Below are positions 51,109 to 59,784 of a stretch of DNA of 64,000 bases, piece by piece; position 1 is the first letter of the stretch, and each line of letters starts with the position of its first letter. Below the pieces are notes generated by a model. That model was not told where the DNA came from and did no database searches. It was given only the letters and a program-made list of their open reading frames with translations. Position numbers and translations under genes: made by a program. The stretch is from Moraxellaceae bacterium (GTDB lineage: Bacteria; Pseudomonadota; Gammaproteobacteria; Pseudomonadales; Moraxellaceae): contig JAJFBF010000043.1 of assembly GCA_020697295.1 (NCBI GenBank), positions 1 to 64,000 on the forward strand. The letters run 5' to 3'.

Positions 51109-51288
51109 CCTTCGCAAGCGGGCAGGGCCCGGGACTGCGGTTCACCGCCGCTGCCCCGGGTCCGGGCCGGTACAGCCAGTCGGGCACCTGCCTGCCAACC
51201 CCGTCACTGGCAGGGTAAATCCCGCGCTTGTGCATTTGCATCCGGGCGCCATCGCATGCGAGCCTCGCGGCATCCACGTGGAGGCTTC

Positions 51289-52581
51289 ATGGATCCGCAA
51301 TCCTCCCTGCGCAGCCGGCTCTGGCTGCTGCTCTCGCTCTATATCTGCCAGGGACTGCCCACCGGCGTCTTCACCCAGGCCTTGCCCGCGATCCTGCGCA
51401 CCTACGAGGTGCCGCTCACCGTCATCGGCTTCAGCGGCCTGCTCGCGCTGCCCTGGGCCCTGAAATTCCTCTGGGCGCCTTTCGTGGAACGCTATTTTTC
51501 CCAGCGTTGGGGCCAGCGCCGCTCCTGGATCCTGCCCATGCAGGTCGCCGCCCTCGTCATGCTGGTCGCCATCGCCTTCTTCGATCCCTATCGCCTGGCC
51601 GGCAACGAAGGCGTCGCGCAATTCTTCGTGTTCATGTTCCTCGTCAACCTCTTCGCCGCCACCCAGGACATCGCCACCGATGGCCTCGCCGTGCGCAGCC
51701 TCGCCTTCCACGAGCGCGGCCTCGGCAACGGCGTGCAGGTGGCCGGCTATCGCATCGGCCTCATCATCGGCGGCGGCCTCCTGCTCTATCTCATCGGCGC
51801 CTGGGACTGGCAGGCCGCCTTCCTGCTGCTGGCGGTGTTGCTGGGCCTGCTCACGCTGCCGGTGCTGCGCTTTCGCGAACCGCCGCCCCTGCGTGACGAG
51901 CCTGGCCGCGAATTGCCCTACCTGCATGTCTTCACCAGTTTTTTTGCGCGCCCCGGCCTGCGTGGCTGGCTGGTGGTGCTCATTACCTACAAGGTGGGCG
52001 AGTCGCTGGGCTCCGCCATGGTCAAGCCCATGCTCGTCGACATGGGCCTCGACCTGAAGCAGATCGGCCTGATGGTAAGCATCGTGGGCTCGCTCGCCAC
52101 CCTGGTGGGTGCCTTGCTTGGCGGCTGGCTGACCGCGCGCTGGGGCCGCTATCCGGCCATCATCGGCTTTGGCGTGCTGCAGGCCCTGGGCGTCGCCGTC
52201 TATGCCTGGCTGCCTTGGCTCCACGACCGCGGCGAGCCGGTGCCCCTGGCGTTGATCTACAGCTTCAACGCCCTCGAGCATTTCGTCAGCGGCATGGCCA
52301 TGGCGGCCCTGCTCACCGCCGTCATGGACCTCGCCCGCGCCGAGCACGCCGCTGCCGATTTCACCGTCCAGGTCAGCATCCTCGCCATCTTCGGCGGCAG
52401 CTTCTACCTGGTCGCCGGCCTCGTCGCCGAGGCTCTGGGCTACACCGCCTACTTCCTGGTCTCGGCAACGCTGTCGCTGGTCCTGCTCTGGCCGGCGGCC
52501 ATCTACTGCCGGCGCCTGCCCTGGCTGATGCCGGGCGGCCTTCCGGCAACGGCGCTTCCTGGGGAGAATGTTCGTCCCTGA
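51289..52581 (+). CDS. AmpG-like MFS permease
   Basis: 430 aa from the ATG at 51289 with GGAGG 6 bases upstream. About twelve helices. Opening LLLSLYICQGLPTGVFTQALP, WALKFLWAPFVERYF and the loop FVNLFAATQDIATDGLAV (here LVNLFAATQDIATDGLAV) are the signature of the AmpG/SLC33 branch. AmpG imports anhydromuropeptides for cell-wall recycling; the many paralogues have unknown cargo. The last ten codons lie inside the 76-bp duplication that leads into tusA. Confidence 0.9.
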   Translation: MDPQSSLRSRLWLLLSLYICQGLPTGVFTQALPAILRTYEVPLTVIGFSGLLALPWALKFLWAPFVERYFSQRWGQRRSWILPMQVAALVMLVAIAFFDPYRLAGNEGVAQFFVFMFLVNLFAATQDIATDGLAVRSLAFHERGLGNGVQVAGYRIGLIIGGGLLLYLIGAWDWQAAFLLLAVLLGLLTLPVLRFREPPPLRDEPGRELPYLHVFTSFFARPGLRGWLVVLITYKVGESLGSAMVKPMLVDMGLDLKQIGLMVSIVGSLATLVGALLGGWLTARWGRYPAIIGFGVLQALGVAVYAWLPWLHDRGEPVPLALIYSFNALEHFVSGMAMAALLTAVMDLARAEHAAADFTVQVSILAIFGGSFYLVAGLVAEALGYTAYFLVSATLSLVLLWPAAIYCRRLPWLMPGGLPATALPGENVRP

Positions 52582-52690
52582 AATGCACGGGTTCAGCCCG
52601 GGCCCCTGCCACGGACTTCCGGCGACAGCGCTTTCAGGGGACAATACGCGCCCCTGAAATGCACGGGCGCTGCCCGGACCCCTGCCATGA
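52541..52690. repeat. 76-bp tandem duplication before tusA
   Basis: The stretch from TTCCGGCAACGGCGCTT (52541) recurs from TTCCGGCGACAGCGCTT (52617). Both copies contain CCCTGAAATGCACGGG and GCCC-GGCCCCTGCCA. The first covers the end of the permease gene; the second ends in the tusA ATG. Confidence 0.9.
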
Positions 52691-52929
52691 CCGACGACAT
52701 CCGCCACCACCTCGACGCCCGCGGCCTGCGCTGCCCCGAGCCCGTGATGATGCTGCACCAGAAGGTGCGCGACATGGCCGAAGGCGAGCTGCTCGAGGTC
52801 ATCGCCACCGACCCCTCCACCACCCGCGACATCCCCAAGTTCTGCCGCTTCCTCGGCCACGAACTGGTGAACCAGGACGAGCTCAAGGATGCCGGCGAAT
52901 TCCGTTACGTCATCCGCAAGGGCGCCTGA
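52687..52929 (+). CDS. tusA: TusA-family sulfurtransferase
   Basis: 80 aa. The persulfide Cys is in [18 protein letters not shown] (residue ~16). Other typical parts are [19 protein letters not shown] and YVIRKGA. TusA passes sulfur from IscS to tRNA thiolation (mnm5s2U) and related pathways. Monocistronic, with a strong terminator 17 bases after its stop. Confidence 0.96.
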   Translation: MTDDIRHHLDARGLRCPEPVMMLHQKVRDMAEGELLEVIATDPSTTRDIPKFCRFLGHELVNQDELKDAGEFRYVIRKGA

Positions 52930-52945
52930 GCCCCTGGCGGCGTCC

Positions 52946-52989
52946 GCTCAATAAAAAAGCCCGGCATTGGCCGGGCTTTTTTATTGAGC
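52946..52989. terminator. bidirectional Rho-independent terminator
   Basis: Perfect 20-base arms (GCTCAATAAAAAAGCCCGGC and its complement) around ATTG, with A- and T-runs on both sides of a GC stem. It sits between tusA (+) and the convergent solute-binding gene (-) and would serve both. Confidence 0.95.
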
Positions 52990-53047
52990 CTGCTTTTTTA
53001 TTGAACCTGCGGAAGCGGGGGCCGCTGCCTGGCGAAGCAATCGTCGC

Positions 53048-54076
53048 CTAGTGCGCCGCCACCGCACACTCCGGACTCGCCGGCGTTACCTTGCAGCGGA
53101 TATTGCGCAGCAACCGCATCATGTCCGCATCATAAAGCCCCTCGGCCGCCAACTGGTCCCGCGCCTCGCGCATCAGCTGCACATAGCGCGCCTCGTCCGC
53201 CGGCGTGATGTTCATCCACTGCGATTCGGGAATCTCCTTTTCCGCACGGCTCACAATCGCAAAGGCCTTGTCCACCTGCGTCCGCACATACGTCCGGCTT
53301 TGCTGGCCATAGCCGGCCGGGAAGCGCTTGCGGTTGATCAGCAGCGTCGCGCTGATCTGGCCCAGCGGAAAGCGATAGATCGCGCCCTTCGTGCCCACGC
53401 CCTTGTGCAGCTCCATGGGCTTGTAGAGCAGCACCGGCGCCACCAGCACATCCACCTGGTGATTGTTGAACTTGCCGGCGAAGTTGCTGAGGTCCGAAGC
53501 TACCGGCTGTGCCCCGAGACGCTGCACGATGCGGGTCTGTGCCTTGTCGAGCTCGAGCACCGCCACCTTCTTGCCGGCGGCTTTCTCCACCGAATCGATG
53601 CGACGGTCGATGACCATCACATAGGCCGGCCCCATGGGGATCACGCCGGCGACTTCATAATTGTCCGTGATCATGCGCGGCGCCAGCTTCGGATTGGCCA
53701 GGGCCTCCAGCAGCAGGCGCATATGCCGGGGCGTGGGCAGCGCGCCCACGGAATCGATGCTGCCCACGAAAGGCGAGAACTGGCGGGCGCGGATGGTGGT
53801 GATGGCGACGCCGTCGCAGTGGCCGGCCTTGAAGTCCTCGGCGGCGACGCGCTCGTCGGTATAGGCGCGCAGCTTCATGTCCACGCCCCACTGGCCGGCC
53901 ACCAGGGCCTGGTCGCGGGCCATGCCGAAGGCTTCACCGCGGGTGCCAAGCGGGTCATAGACGCAGAACAACACCTTCTGCAGTGCCGCCTCGGCCACCG
54001 GCGCCGCCATCAGGGCGGTGGCCGCCAGCAGGGCAGGGCGGAGGATGCGGACAAGACGCTTCATGTAATCCTTCAT
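53048..54076 (-). CDS. periplasmic solute-binding-like protein (DUF6091 type)
   Basis: 342 aa from the ATG at 54076, with GGGAG 7 bases upstream; a start at 54064 is also possible. A signal peptide ends at about VAEAALQ. The mature protein has the two-lobe look of ABC/TRAP solute-binding proteins: VLFCVYDPLGTRGEAF, CDGVAITTIRARQF, VIPMGPAYVMVIDRRIDS, NNHQVDVLVAPVLLYKP. Glu/Asp-rich helices near the end are typical of a putative solute-binding family lacking a fixed transporter. No permease is adjacent. A palindrome just upstream suggests repression. Confidence 0.8.
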   Translation of the reverse strand: MKDYMKRLVRILRPALLAATALMAAPVAEAALQKVLFCVYDPLGTRGEAFGMARDQALVAGQWGVDMKLRAYTDERVAAEDFKAGHCDGVAITTIRARQFSPFVGSIDSVGALPTPRHMRLLLEALANPKLAPRMITDNYEVAGVIPMGPAYVMVIDRRIDSVEKAAGKKVAVLELDKAQTRIVQRLGAQPVASDLSNFAGKFNNHQVDVLVAPVLLYKPMELHKGVGTKGAIYRFPLGQISATLLINRKRFPAGYGQQSRTYVRTQVDKAFAIVSRAEKEIPESQWMNITPADEARYVQLMREARDQLAAEGLYDADMMRLLRNIRCKVTPASPECAVAAH

Positions 54077-54092
54077 GACAGGCTCCCTATGT

Positions 54093-54110
54093 TTACATTG
54101 CCCAATGTAA
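54093..54110. promoter_or_regulatory. perfect 18-bp palindrome, probable repressor operator
   Basis: TTACATTGCCCAATGTAA lies 17 bases before the solute-binding gene. On the minus strand TTGTAC at about 54131 and TTACAT inside the palindrome are about 18 bases apart, so the palindrome covers the likely -10. TetR-type repressors use sites of this form. No regulator gene is next to it. Confidence 0.6.
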
Positions 54111-54188
54111 CGATTAATCCGCGCCTCTGTACAATTATTGTCCTACAGCCTTGGAGGTACACCGCCCGGAGACAAGGCCGGGAGCACA

Positions 54189-55571
54189 TCAAGCCGCCGG
54201 AGCCGCCCCCGCACCCGCCAGCCGCCGCATCTGCTGGTTGAGCCGCCAGTTCAGCAACACTGCCGCCAGCGTCAGGCCGACCACCAGCCCGGCCCAGAAC
54301 CCGTAAGGACCATACCGTTCGCCCGTCACATACGTCAGGCCCAGCGCATAGCCCAGGGGCAGGGCGACCAGCCAGAAGGCCACCAGCGTGATGAGCATGG
54401 GGCCACGCGTGTCATGCAGGCCGCGCAGGCTGCCCGCGGCCCCGATCTGCAGTGCATCCACGACCTGGTAGGCCGCCGCGAACAGCAGCAGGTCGGCGGC
54501 AAGCTGGCGCACCGCGGGGTCATCGGTATAGATCGCCGTGAGCGGATAGCGCGCCAGCACGATGAAGGTGGCCGAGGCCACGGCAAAGACAGTCAGCGCG
54601 ATCAGCCCGACGCGGCGCGTCAGCGCCATGCCGGCCTGGTCGCCCCGGCCAAAGGCATGGCCGGTGCGGATGGTCATGCAGAAGGCGAAGCTGAGCGGGA
54701 ACATGAACACCAGCGAAGTCACCGAGAGCGCGATCTGGTGGCCGGCCACCTGTAGCTCGCCGAGCGGACTGATCAAAATGGCGATGATGGCGAACACGCT
54801 GACTTCAAAAAACACCGCGATGCCGATGGGCAGGCCCAGGCGCAGGAAGCCGGCGAGGCGCGCTGGCTCGGGCCTGAAGGAGCCGTGCAGCAGGCGTACC
54901 GGTGCGAAGTGCTTCGATTTCAGTACATAGGCGAGCAGCATCAGCAGCATCAGCCAGGAAATGATGGCGGTGGCCACGCCGCAACCCACGCCTCCCAGCC
55001 GCGGCAGGCCCAGCTTGCCGTGGATGAGCACGTAGTTGAGCGGCACCAGCAGCACCAGGCCGGTGAGGCTGATGAGGGTGACCGGCAGCGGCCGGCCCAT
55101 GCCCTCGCAATAGTTGCGCAGCACCGCGAACAGCGCGGTGGCAGGCAGGCCCCAGGCAATGGCGGCCAGGAAGCGGCCGGTGAGGTCGCGCAAATGCGCG
55201 GGTGTATCGAGCAACTCGAAGACGGGCCCGACGCGCTGCAGCAGGAGCATGCCGGCCAGGCCCAGCACCACCGCCAGCCACAGGCCCTGGTGCGCAATAT
55301 GGGGAATGCCGGCATGGTCGCGGCGGCCGCGGGCGGCGGCGACCAGGGGCGTGGTCGCGAGCAGGATCCCGGTGATGAGCAGCATCAGCGGCAGCCACAG
55401 GCTGGCGCCCAGCGCCACCGCGGCCAGGTCCAGCGGCGAGGCCTGGCCGGCCATGACCGTATCGACAAAGCCGAAGGCGGCCTGCGACAGCTGGCTGGTC
55501 AGGATGGGACCGAGCAGGAGCAGCAAGGCCTGCAGTTCCTGGCGGAAGGCGGTGGAGCGCAATGGGAACAC
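54189..55571 (-). CDS. MATE-family multidrug/cation antiporter (NorM-like)
   Basis: 460 aa, GTG start. Twelve helices in two related halves. Family features: LGPILTSQLSQAAFGFVDTV, AGQASPLDLAAVALGASLW, IHGKLGLPRLGGVGCGVATA and RTGHAFGRGDQAG. NorM proteins export cationic drugs in exchange for Na+ or H+. Divergent-free, standing between the operon B terminator and the solute-binding gene. GC-rich, core-like. Confidence 0.95.
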   Translation of the reverse strand: MFPLRSTAFRQELQALLLLLGPILTSQLSQAAFGFVDTVMAGQASPLDLAAVALGASLWLPLMLLITGILLATTPLVAAARGRRDHAGIPHIAHQGLWLAVVLGLAGMLLLQRVGPVFELLDTPAHLRDLTGRFLAAIAWGLPATALFAVLRNYCEGMGRPLPVTLISLTGLVLLVPLNYVLIHGKLGLPRLGGVGCGVATAIISWLMLLMLLAYVLKSKHFAPVRLLHGSFRPEPARLAGFLRLGLPIGIAVFFEVSVFAIIAILISPLGELQVAGHQIALSVTSLVFMFPLSFAFCMTIRTGHAFGRGDQAGMALTRRVGLIALTVFAVASATFIVLARYPLTAIYTDDPAVRQLAADLLLFAAAYQVVDALQIGAAGSLRGLHDTRGPMLITLVAFWLVALPLGYALGLTYVTGERYGPYGFWAGLVVGLTLAAVLLNWRLNQQMRRLAGAGAAPAA

Positions 55572-55622
55572 CTCGATCGGGCCGCGCAGTCTAGCAAACT
55601 TCCCGCCGCGCTCCTTCTCTAG

Positions 55623-55650
55623 AAAAAGGCGCGGAAATCCGCGCCTTTTT
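55623..55650 (-). terminator. Rho-independent terminator of operon B
   Basis: AAAAAGGCGCGGA and TCCGCGCCTTTTT form a perfect 13-base stem with a 2-base loop and T-runs. It lies 18 bases after the stop of the TonB-like gene on the minus strand, where operon B ends. Confidence 0.92.
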
Positions 55651-55668
55651 CGTTTCCCTGATCCCGCG

Positions 55669-56724
55669 TTACTGGGACAGGAAATTCACGTCGATCGGAC
55701 CCGTCCAGGATTCGACCTCCATGGCGCCGAAGTTGAAGCCGCGGACCATCGCGATGATCTTGGCTTCCAGTTCCGGATTGTTGAGCTGGCTGGAGGCGAT
55801 CGAGGCGGCCGTCACCGAGCCGTCCGGCGCCACCGTCACCTTCAGCACCACCGTGCCCTGCATGGTCGGATCATCACGCAGCGCGCGCTGGTAGAGGTTA
55901 TTGACGCGGGCCGTGTAGCGGTCAAAGGCCTTGCGGATATCCTCATTGGTGCGGCGGGCCTTGCCATCCTTGCCCACGCGGCTGGCGGCGGACGCCGCCG
56001 CGGCGGCGCCGATGCTGCTCTGCACCGCCTGCAGCTTGCCACCGCCCGCGCCACCGGCAGCGCCGGCGCCGAGCAGGCCGGCCGTGCCCTTGCCACCGGC
56101 CTTGCCGCCACCATAGCCCGAGCTCATGTTGCCGGCATAGGCGCCGACAGACGAGCCCGAGCCGGTACCGGCGCGGCTGGTGATGAGGTTGCGGCTGGTG
56201 CCGGCCTCCTCGGTGCTGGTGATGAGGCCACCGGTGCCGTTGCCGGTCTGGCCGGGCATGCCGCGCGGCGCCGCCACGGCCGACACGTCCATGTCACGCA
56301 GGTCGGCGAGGTCGTCAAACCCGGCTTCCTGGATGGCCTGCGAGGCGCGCGCCTTGGCGGCGCTGCGCTGCAGGTCCGTGACCACGGGCTTGGGCGCGGC
56401 CTCTTCCGCCGGCTTGGGCGCGGCTTCTTCCTTCTTGACGACGGTTTCGTCCGGCTTCACCTCTTCCTTCTTCAGCGGCTCGGCCTCTTTCGGCGGCGGA
56501 GGCGGCACTTCCTTGCGCTGCATCACCACCTTGGCGAGATGCTCCGGCACGGCTTCGGCCTGGGCACGATCGACCTTGGGGATCTCGATGCGCGGCACAA
56601 TGACCCAGATCAGGAAGGCCAGCAGCAGGAACACCGCCATCAGCGCGCGAAAGCGCGTGCTTTCCCCCGGCAGCGGATCCCAGGGCAGCGTCGGGCGGAC
56701 GTAGTCGAGGATCAGGTTGCTCAT
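55669..56724 (-). CDS. TonB-like protein with AgmX/PglI-like C-terminus (operon B)
   Basis: 351 aa. A short cytoplasmic tail is followed by a membrane helix (about 27-45, ALMAVFLLLAFLIWVIV), a Pro/Lys/Glu-rich periplasmic region (about 70-115), a Gly/Ser/Ala-rich linker (about 150-235) and a C-terminal domain (about 250-351) with IRKAFDRYTARVNNLYQRAL and VVLKVTVAPDGSV. The C-terminal domain aligns by eye with that of the operon A protein (6375-7793), which in addition has a 165-residue N-terminal coiled coil. Probable force transducer to the cell envelope. Last gene of operon B, overlapped by ExbD-2 as ATGA. Confidence 0.9.
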   Translation of the reverse strand: MSNLILDYVRPTLPWDPLPGESTRFRALMAVFLLLAFLIWVIVPRIEIPKVDRAQAEAVPEHLAKVVMQRKEVPPPPPKEAEPLKKEEVKPDETVVKKEEAAPKPAEEAAPKPVVTDLQRSAAKARASQAIQEAGFDDLADLRDMDVSAVAAPRGMPGQTGNGTGGLITSTEEAGTSRNLITSRAGTGSGSSVGAYAGNMSSGYGGGKAGGKGTAGLLGAGAAGGAGGGKLQAVQSSIGAAAAASAASRVGKDGKARRTNEDIRKAFDRYTARVNNLYQRALRDDPTMQGTVVLKVTVAPDGSVTAASIASSQLNNPELEAKIIAMVRGFNFGAMEVESWTGPIDVNFLSQ

Positions 56725-57227
56725 CGGCTGCCCTCCTTGGTCCGCATCACGGCAAAGGAGATCTTGCTGTAATCGCTGGCCGAGCAGGTGGCCATGATCT
56801 TGCGCAGCAGCGAGTAGGGAATGCCCTTGTCGCCGAGGATCATGACCTCGCGCTCGGGAATGCCCTGCTCGTTGAGCTTGGGCTGGGACTTGCTGGCGCG
56901 GTAGGCGAGTTCCTTGGCCAGGCCCGGGATCACGTCACCGTTGATCTGCAGGGCCTCCGCGGTCAGCGCCACCTTGACGCCCTGCACCACGATGTCCTTC
57001 TGGTTGACCATCACCGTGAGCACGGTTTCCTCGGCGCGCTTGTCAGCGGTCGACTTGGGCAACTCGAGCTGCTGGCTGTCCGGGATGTTGGTGACGTTCT
57101 GCGAATTCACCAGCAAGAAGAACACCAGCACCGTCAGGATGTCGATCAGCGAGGTGAGCTGGATCGTCGCCGGCTTGCGCAGGCGGTGCCGGCGCGCCAT
57201 GCGCGAGAGATGCGCGGACTTGCTCAT
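56721..57227 (-). CDS. ExbD/TolR family protein 2 (operon B), Asp retained
   Basis: 168 aa. One membrane helix reads IQLTSLIDILTVLVFFLLV (about residues 22-40), and the Asp of SLID aligns with the proton-carrying Asp of ExbD/TolR. The periplasmic domain ends with IMATCSASDYSKISFAV. It overlaps both neighbours as ATGA and so is made in step with them. Paralogue of 5868-6353. Confidence 0.94.
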   Translation of the reverse strand: MSKSAHLSRMARRHRLRKPATIQLTSLIDILTVLVFFLLVNSQNVTNIPDSQQLELPKSTADKRAEETVLTVMVNQKDIVVQGVKVALTAEALQINGDVIPGLAKELAYRASKSQPKLNEQGIPEREVMILGDKGIPYSLLRKIMATCSASDYSKISFAVMRTKEGSR

Positions 57228-57730
57228 GAGGCACCTCCGGCTTCGGCGCTGGCGGGGGCGTCACCGATCCCGATGTCCGGGAACAGCGAGGCCTTGATCC
57301 ACTGGCCGTTCACTTCGCGCGGCTTGTAGCGCACGGAGTCCATGGTGTGGACCAGGGTGTCGTAGTCGGTGGTCGGCTCGAGCAGCAACGTCACTTCGGT
57401 GACCGACGGATACGAGGTCTTGACCGTGACCAGGTATTCGTTGAGTCCCTTGAAGTCGGGGCCCTGGGCGGTGGCGGCGACGATCTTCATCGGACCGGAC
57501 TGGCGGTCGGCGACCACGAACTTGTCCTTGTAGATGGAGACTTCGAGCACAAGGGGCTTGGGCGCATCCGCGCCACCCGCACCACCGCCGGAGGGCAGGT
57601 TGACCTGCAGCTGCGACAGTTCGGTAAAGGCAGAGGTCACAAGCAGGAAGGCGAGGAGCACCACCATCAGGTTGATGAAGGTGGTCATGTCCAGGTCGGC
57701 TTCCAACTCGCGAGGTTTACGGCGCCTCAT
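57224..57730 (-). CDS. ExbD/TolR family protein 1 (operon B), Asn at the proton site
   Basis: 168 aa. Membrane helix DLDMTTFINLMVVLLAFLL, with Asn (AAC) where ExbD has Asp25. The same change is found in operon A (5392-5871), so it predates the split of the two operons or is kept by selection. The periplasmic domain continues LPSGGGAGGA and then a TolR-like fold. An Asp three residues into the motif (DLD) does not align with the catalytic one. Confidence 0.93.
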   Translation of the reverse strand: MRRRKPRELEADLDMTTFINLMVVLLAFLLVTSAFTELSQLQVNLPSGGGAGGADAPKPLVLEVSIYKDKFVVADRQSGPMKIVAATAQGPDFKGLNEYLVTVKTSYPSVTEVTLLLEPTTDYDTLVHTMDSVRYKPREVNGQWIKASLFPDIGIGDAPASAEAGGAS

Positions 57731-57764
57731 GAGGATTTACTCCGGAAAGCTTGGTGGGGGTGCC

Positions 57765-58418
57765 TCACTGCTGCGGGGTCTGCTGCGAACCCAGCTGGCG
57801 GACCATGTTCTGGAACTTGATCGAGGCGGCTTCCAGCGATTCCACGGCCTGACCCGTCTTGGACTGCAGCAGCGAGAACATCACCAGCATCGGAATCGCG
57901 GCAATGAGGCCGAACGCCGTACAGTTCATGGCTTCGCCGACGGCGGCGGAGAGCAGGTTGGCTTTTTCGGCGGGGTCGGCGGAGGCCACGGCGGTGAAAG
58001 CGTGGATCAGGCCGATAATCGTGCCGAGCAGGCCGAGCAGGGTGGCGACGTTGGCCAGCGTGGAGAGGTAGTGCGTGCGCTTTTCCAGGCGCGGCAGCGA
58101 CTCCATCAGGCCTTCTTCCATGGCCATTTCCACGTCATCCATCTTGCGCGAGGTCAGCAGGCGCGTCAGGCCGTTGGTGAGAATGAGGCCGAGCGCGGAG
58201 TCGGACACCTTGGTCTTTTCCAGGGCGGTCTTGAGCTGGCCCTTGGACACCAGTGCGAAGGTCTCGCCCCACAGCGCCTTGTTCACCTTCTCGACCTTGG
58301 ACAGGTAGAGCCAGCGCTCGATGCTGATGGCGATGCCGGCGACGAGGGTGAGCAGGATGGGGTACATCCACACGCCACCTTCCTGCATGAAGGACGCAAA
58401 AGACTGAAACATATTCAT
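57765..58418 (-). CDS. MotA/TolQ/ExbB-family proton channel subunit (operon B)
   Basis: 217 aa from the ATG at 58418, preceded by CAGGAGT. Three helices: after GGVWMYP (about 16-35), NVATLLGLLGTIIGL (about 115-150) and MNCTAFGLIAAIPML (about 165-185). It has the same length and layout as the operon A subunit (4736-5389). Inner-membrane stator that works with ExbD-1 and ExbD-2. A hairpin lies in the 117-base gap before it, the longest gap in this operon. Confidence 0.95.
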   Translation of the reverse strand: MNMFQSFASFMQEGGVWMYPILLTLVAGIAISIERWLYLSKVEKVNKALWGETFALVSKGQLKTALEKTKVSDSALGLILTNGLTRLLTSRKMDDVEMAMEEGLMESLPRLEKRTHYLSTLANVATLLGLLGTIIGLIHAFTAVASADPAEKANLLSAAVGEAMNCTAFGLIAAIPMLVMFSLLQSKTGQAVESLEAASIKFQNMVRQLGSQQTPQQ

Positions 58419-58491
58419 CGGGGACTCCTGTTTATTGTTCTGGCTACGTTGCCCAGGTTGTAAGTGCAAAACCGGACGGCAGTTAGGTGGA

Positions 58492-58526
58492 GGATCATGC
58501 AGCGCCTGCCGCCATCGGCATGATCC
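58492..58526 (-). promoter_or_regulatory. intercistronic hairpin between the VPWK gene and exbB-like gene
   Basis: GGATCATGC and GCATGATCC form a perfect 9-base stem around a 17-base loop. There is no T-run. It could protect or process the mRNA, or adjust the amount of motor proteins relative to lipoproteins. Confidence 0.5.
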
Positions 58527-58535
58527 GGTTAAGGG

Positions 58536-58859
58536 TTACTGTTCGCCGAGCCTTCGTTGCAGCTCGATTTCGCGGCGCAGGATCTCCGGATCCAGGGGCT
58601 GCAGGGTTTCGCGCAGGATGGAGGTGGTGACCTCCTTCTTCGGCAGGCGCGAGGGCTTGTCTTTCCAGGGCACCACGTTGAAGACCGTGGGCGCTTCCTG
58701 CGAACCGATCACGTCGATGCGCGCCGCGCTGGCCGGGGCCTCGCTCGCGGTTTCAGGGGCGGCGGTCGCCGGCTTCTTGGCGGTCGTGGCGGCCGGGGCC
58801 GCGACGGCAACGCCGCCCGCCAGCAGCACCAACAGGCCCACACTCAGTTTCTTGATCAT
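58536..58859 (-). CDS. small exported VPWK-motif protein (operon B)
   Basis: 107 aa. Signal peptide to about residue 20 (GGVAVAAPA). An Ala/Thr/Pro-rich stretch (about 21-48) precedes the conserved part NVVPWKDKPSRLPKKE. The operon A counterpart (4428-4706) shares VPWK and the -P(V/L)D- that follows, but has no Ala/Pro stretch. It overlaps the upstream TPR lipoprotein gene as ATGA. Unknown function, specific to this operon type. Confidence 0.78.
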   Translation of the reverse strand: MIKKLSVGLLVLLAGGVAVAAPAATTAKKPATAAPETASEAPASAARIDVIGSQEAPTVFNVVPWKDKPSRLPKKEVTTSILRETLQPLDPEILRREIELQRRLGEQ

Positions 58860-59776
58860 GATGCGCTCTTCTCCTCGGCGGCTGCCGCCGGCGCGGGCGC
58901 GGGGCCCGTGCTGCCGGGCGCGGCGGGGGCGGCCGGTGTGGGCGGTGTCGCGTCGGTCGCCGGCGCGGCATCGCCTTCATCTTCAGCCACCGGCTGCGGC
59001 GCGGGCGCCGGCCGGGGCGGGGCCTTGTACACGCCGGTGCGCTTCTGCAAATCGACGATCCAGTTGGCGACGGCCGGGTCCGGCTTCGATTGCAGGCCCT
59101 GGTAGCGCTCGTAGTGGGTCAGGGCCAGCGGCAGGTCCTGCAGGTACAGGTCGGCCAGCACACCGAGGTTGAAATGGGCGCGGGCATAGCCGGGGTCGAG
59201 GACGAGGGCGGCTTCATACGCCGCCCGGGCATCCGGGAACTTGCCTTGCTGGCGCAGCGCGATGCCCAGCAGGTTTTGCGCATAGGGGCTGCGCGGGCTG
59301 GCCTTGATCGCGGCGCGCAACGCCGTCTCGGCGTCGGCGTATTTTTCCTGGCGCAGCAGGATCAGCCCCTGGTTGAGCAGGGGGCCGGCAAACTGCGGGG
59401 TTTTCGCGCCAATGCCGCGGAACAGCGCCAGGGCCTCGGCGTCGTTGCCGGCCTGCGTCAGCCCGATGGCGCGGGCGTAATCAGGGGCGATGGCCATGGC
59501 TGCCTGCTGCTTGACGGGGTCGACCGTCACCTTGGGCGCGCTGGAGGTGTCGCGGGTGGCGCTGGTGGTGCCGGCGACCTCGGTCTTGGTCTTGCGCTGG
59601 ATGTTCCCGGCGGCCATGCGCTCGCGCAGCTGCGCCACGAGGTCGGGCTCGTTGCTTTCGGGCCCGCTGCTGGCCGTGTCGGCGGCCGGGCGCTTGGGTG
59701 CGCTGCTGCAGGCGCCCAGCAGCAGGACCAGGGAGACGGCCACGACGGCCTGGCGACGGGGGAGGTAAATGCTCAT
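58856..59776 (-). CDS. TPR lipoprotein (operon B)
   Basis: 306 aa. Lipobox LLGAC with Ser after the Cys (outer-membrane sorting). A disordered stretch (to about 90) is followed by four or so TPR units, with AEALALFRGIGAKTP, YADAETALRAAIKASP and PDARAAYEAALVLDP. The C-terminal ~50 residues are Pro/Ala-rich. The end of the TPR part (LQKRTGVYKAPP) matches the small TPR lipoprotein of operon A. It is 8 bases from the giant lipoprotein gene. Confidence 0.88.
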   Translation of the reverse strand: MSIYLPRRQAVVAVSLVLLLGACSSAPKRPAADTASSGPESNEPDLVAQLRERMAAGNIQRKTKTEVAGTTSATRDTSSAPKVTVDPVKQQAAMAIAPDYARAIGLTQAGNDAEALALFRGIGAKTPQFAGPLLNQGLILLRQEKYADAETALRAAIKASPRSPYAQNLLGIALRQQGKFPDARAAYEAALVLDPGYARAHFNLGVLADLYLQDLPLALTHYERYQGLQSKPDPAVANWIVDLQKRTGVYKAPPRPAPAPQPVAEDEGDAAPATDATPPTPAAPAAPGSTGPAPAPAAAAEEKSAS

Positions 59777-59784
59777 GCGCGGCC

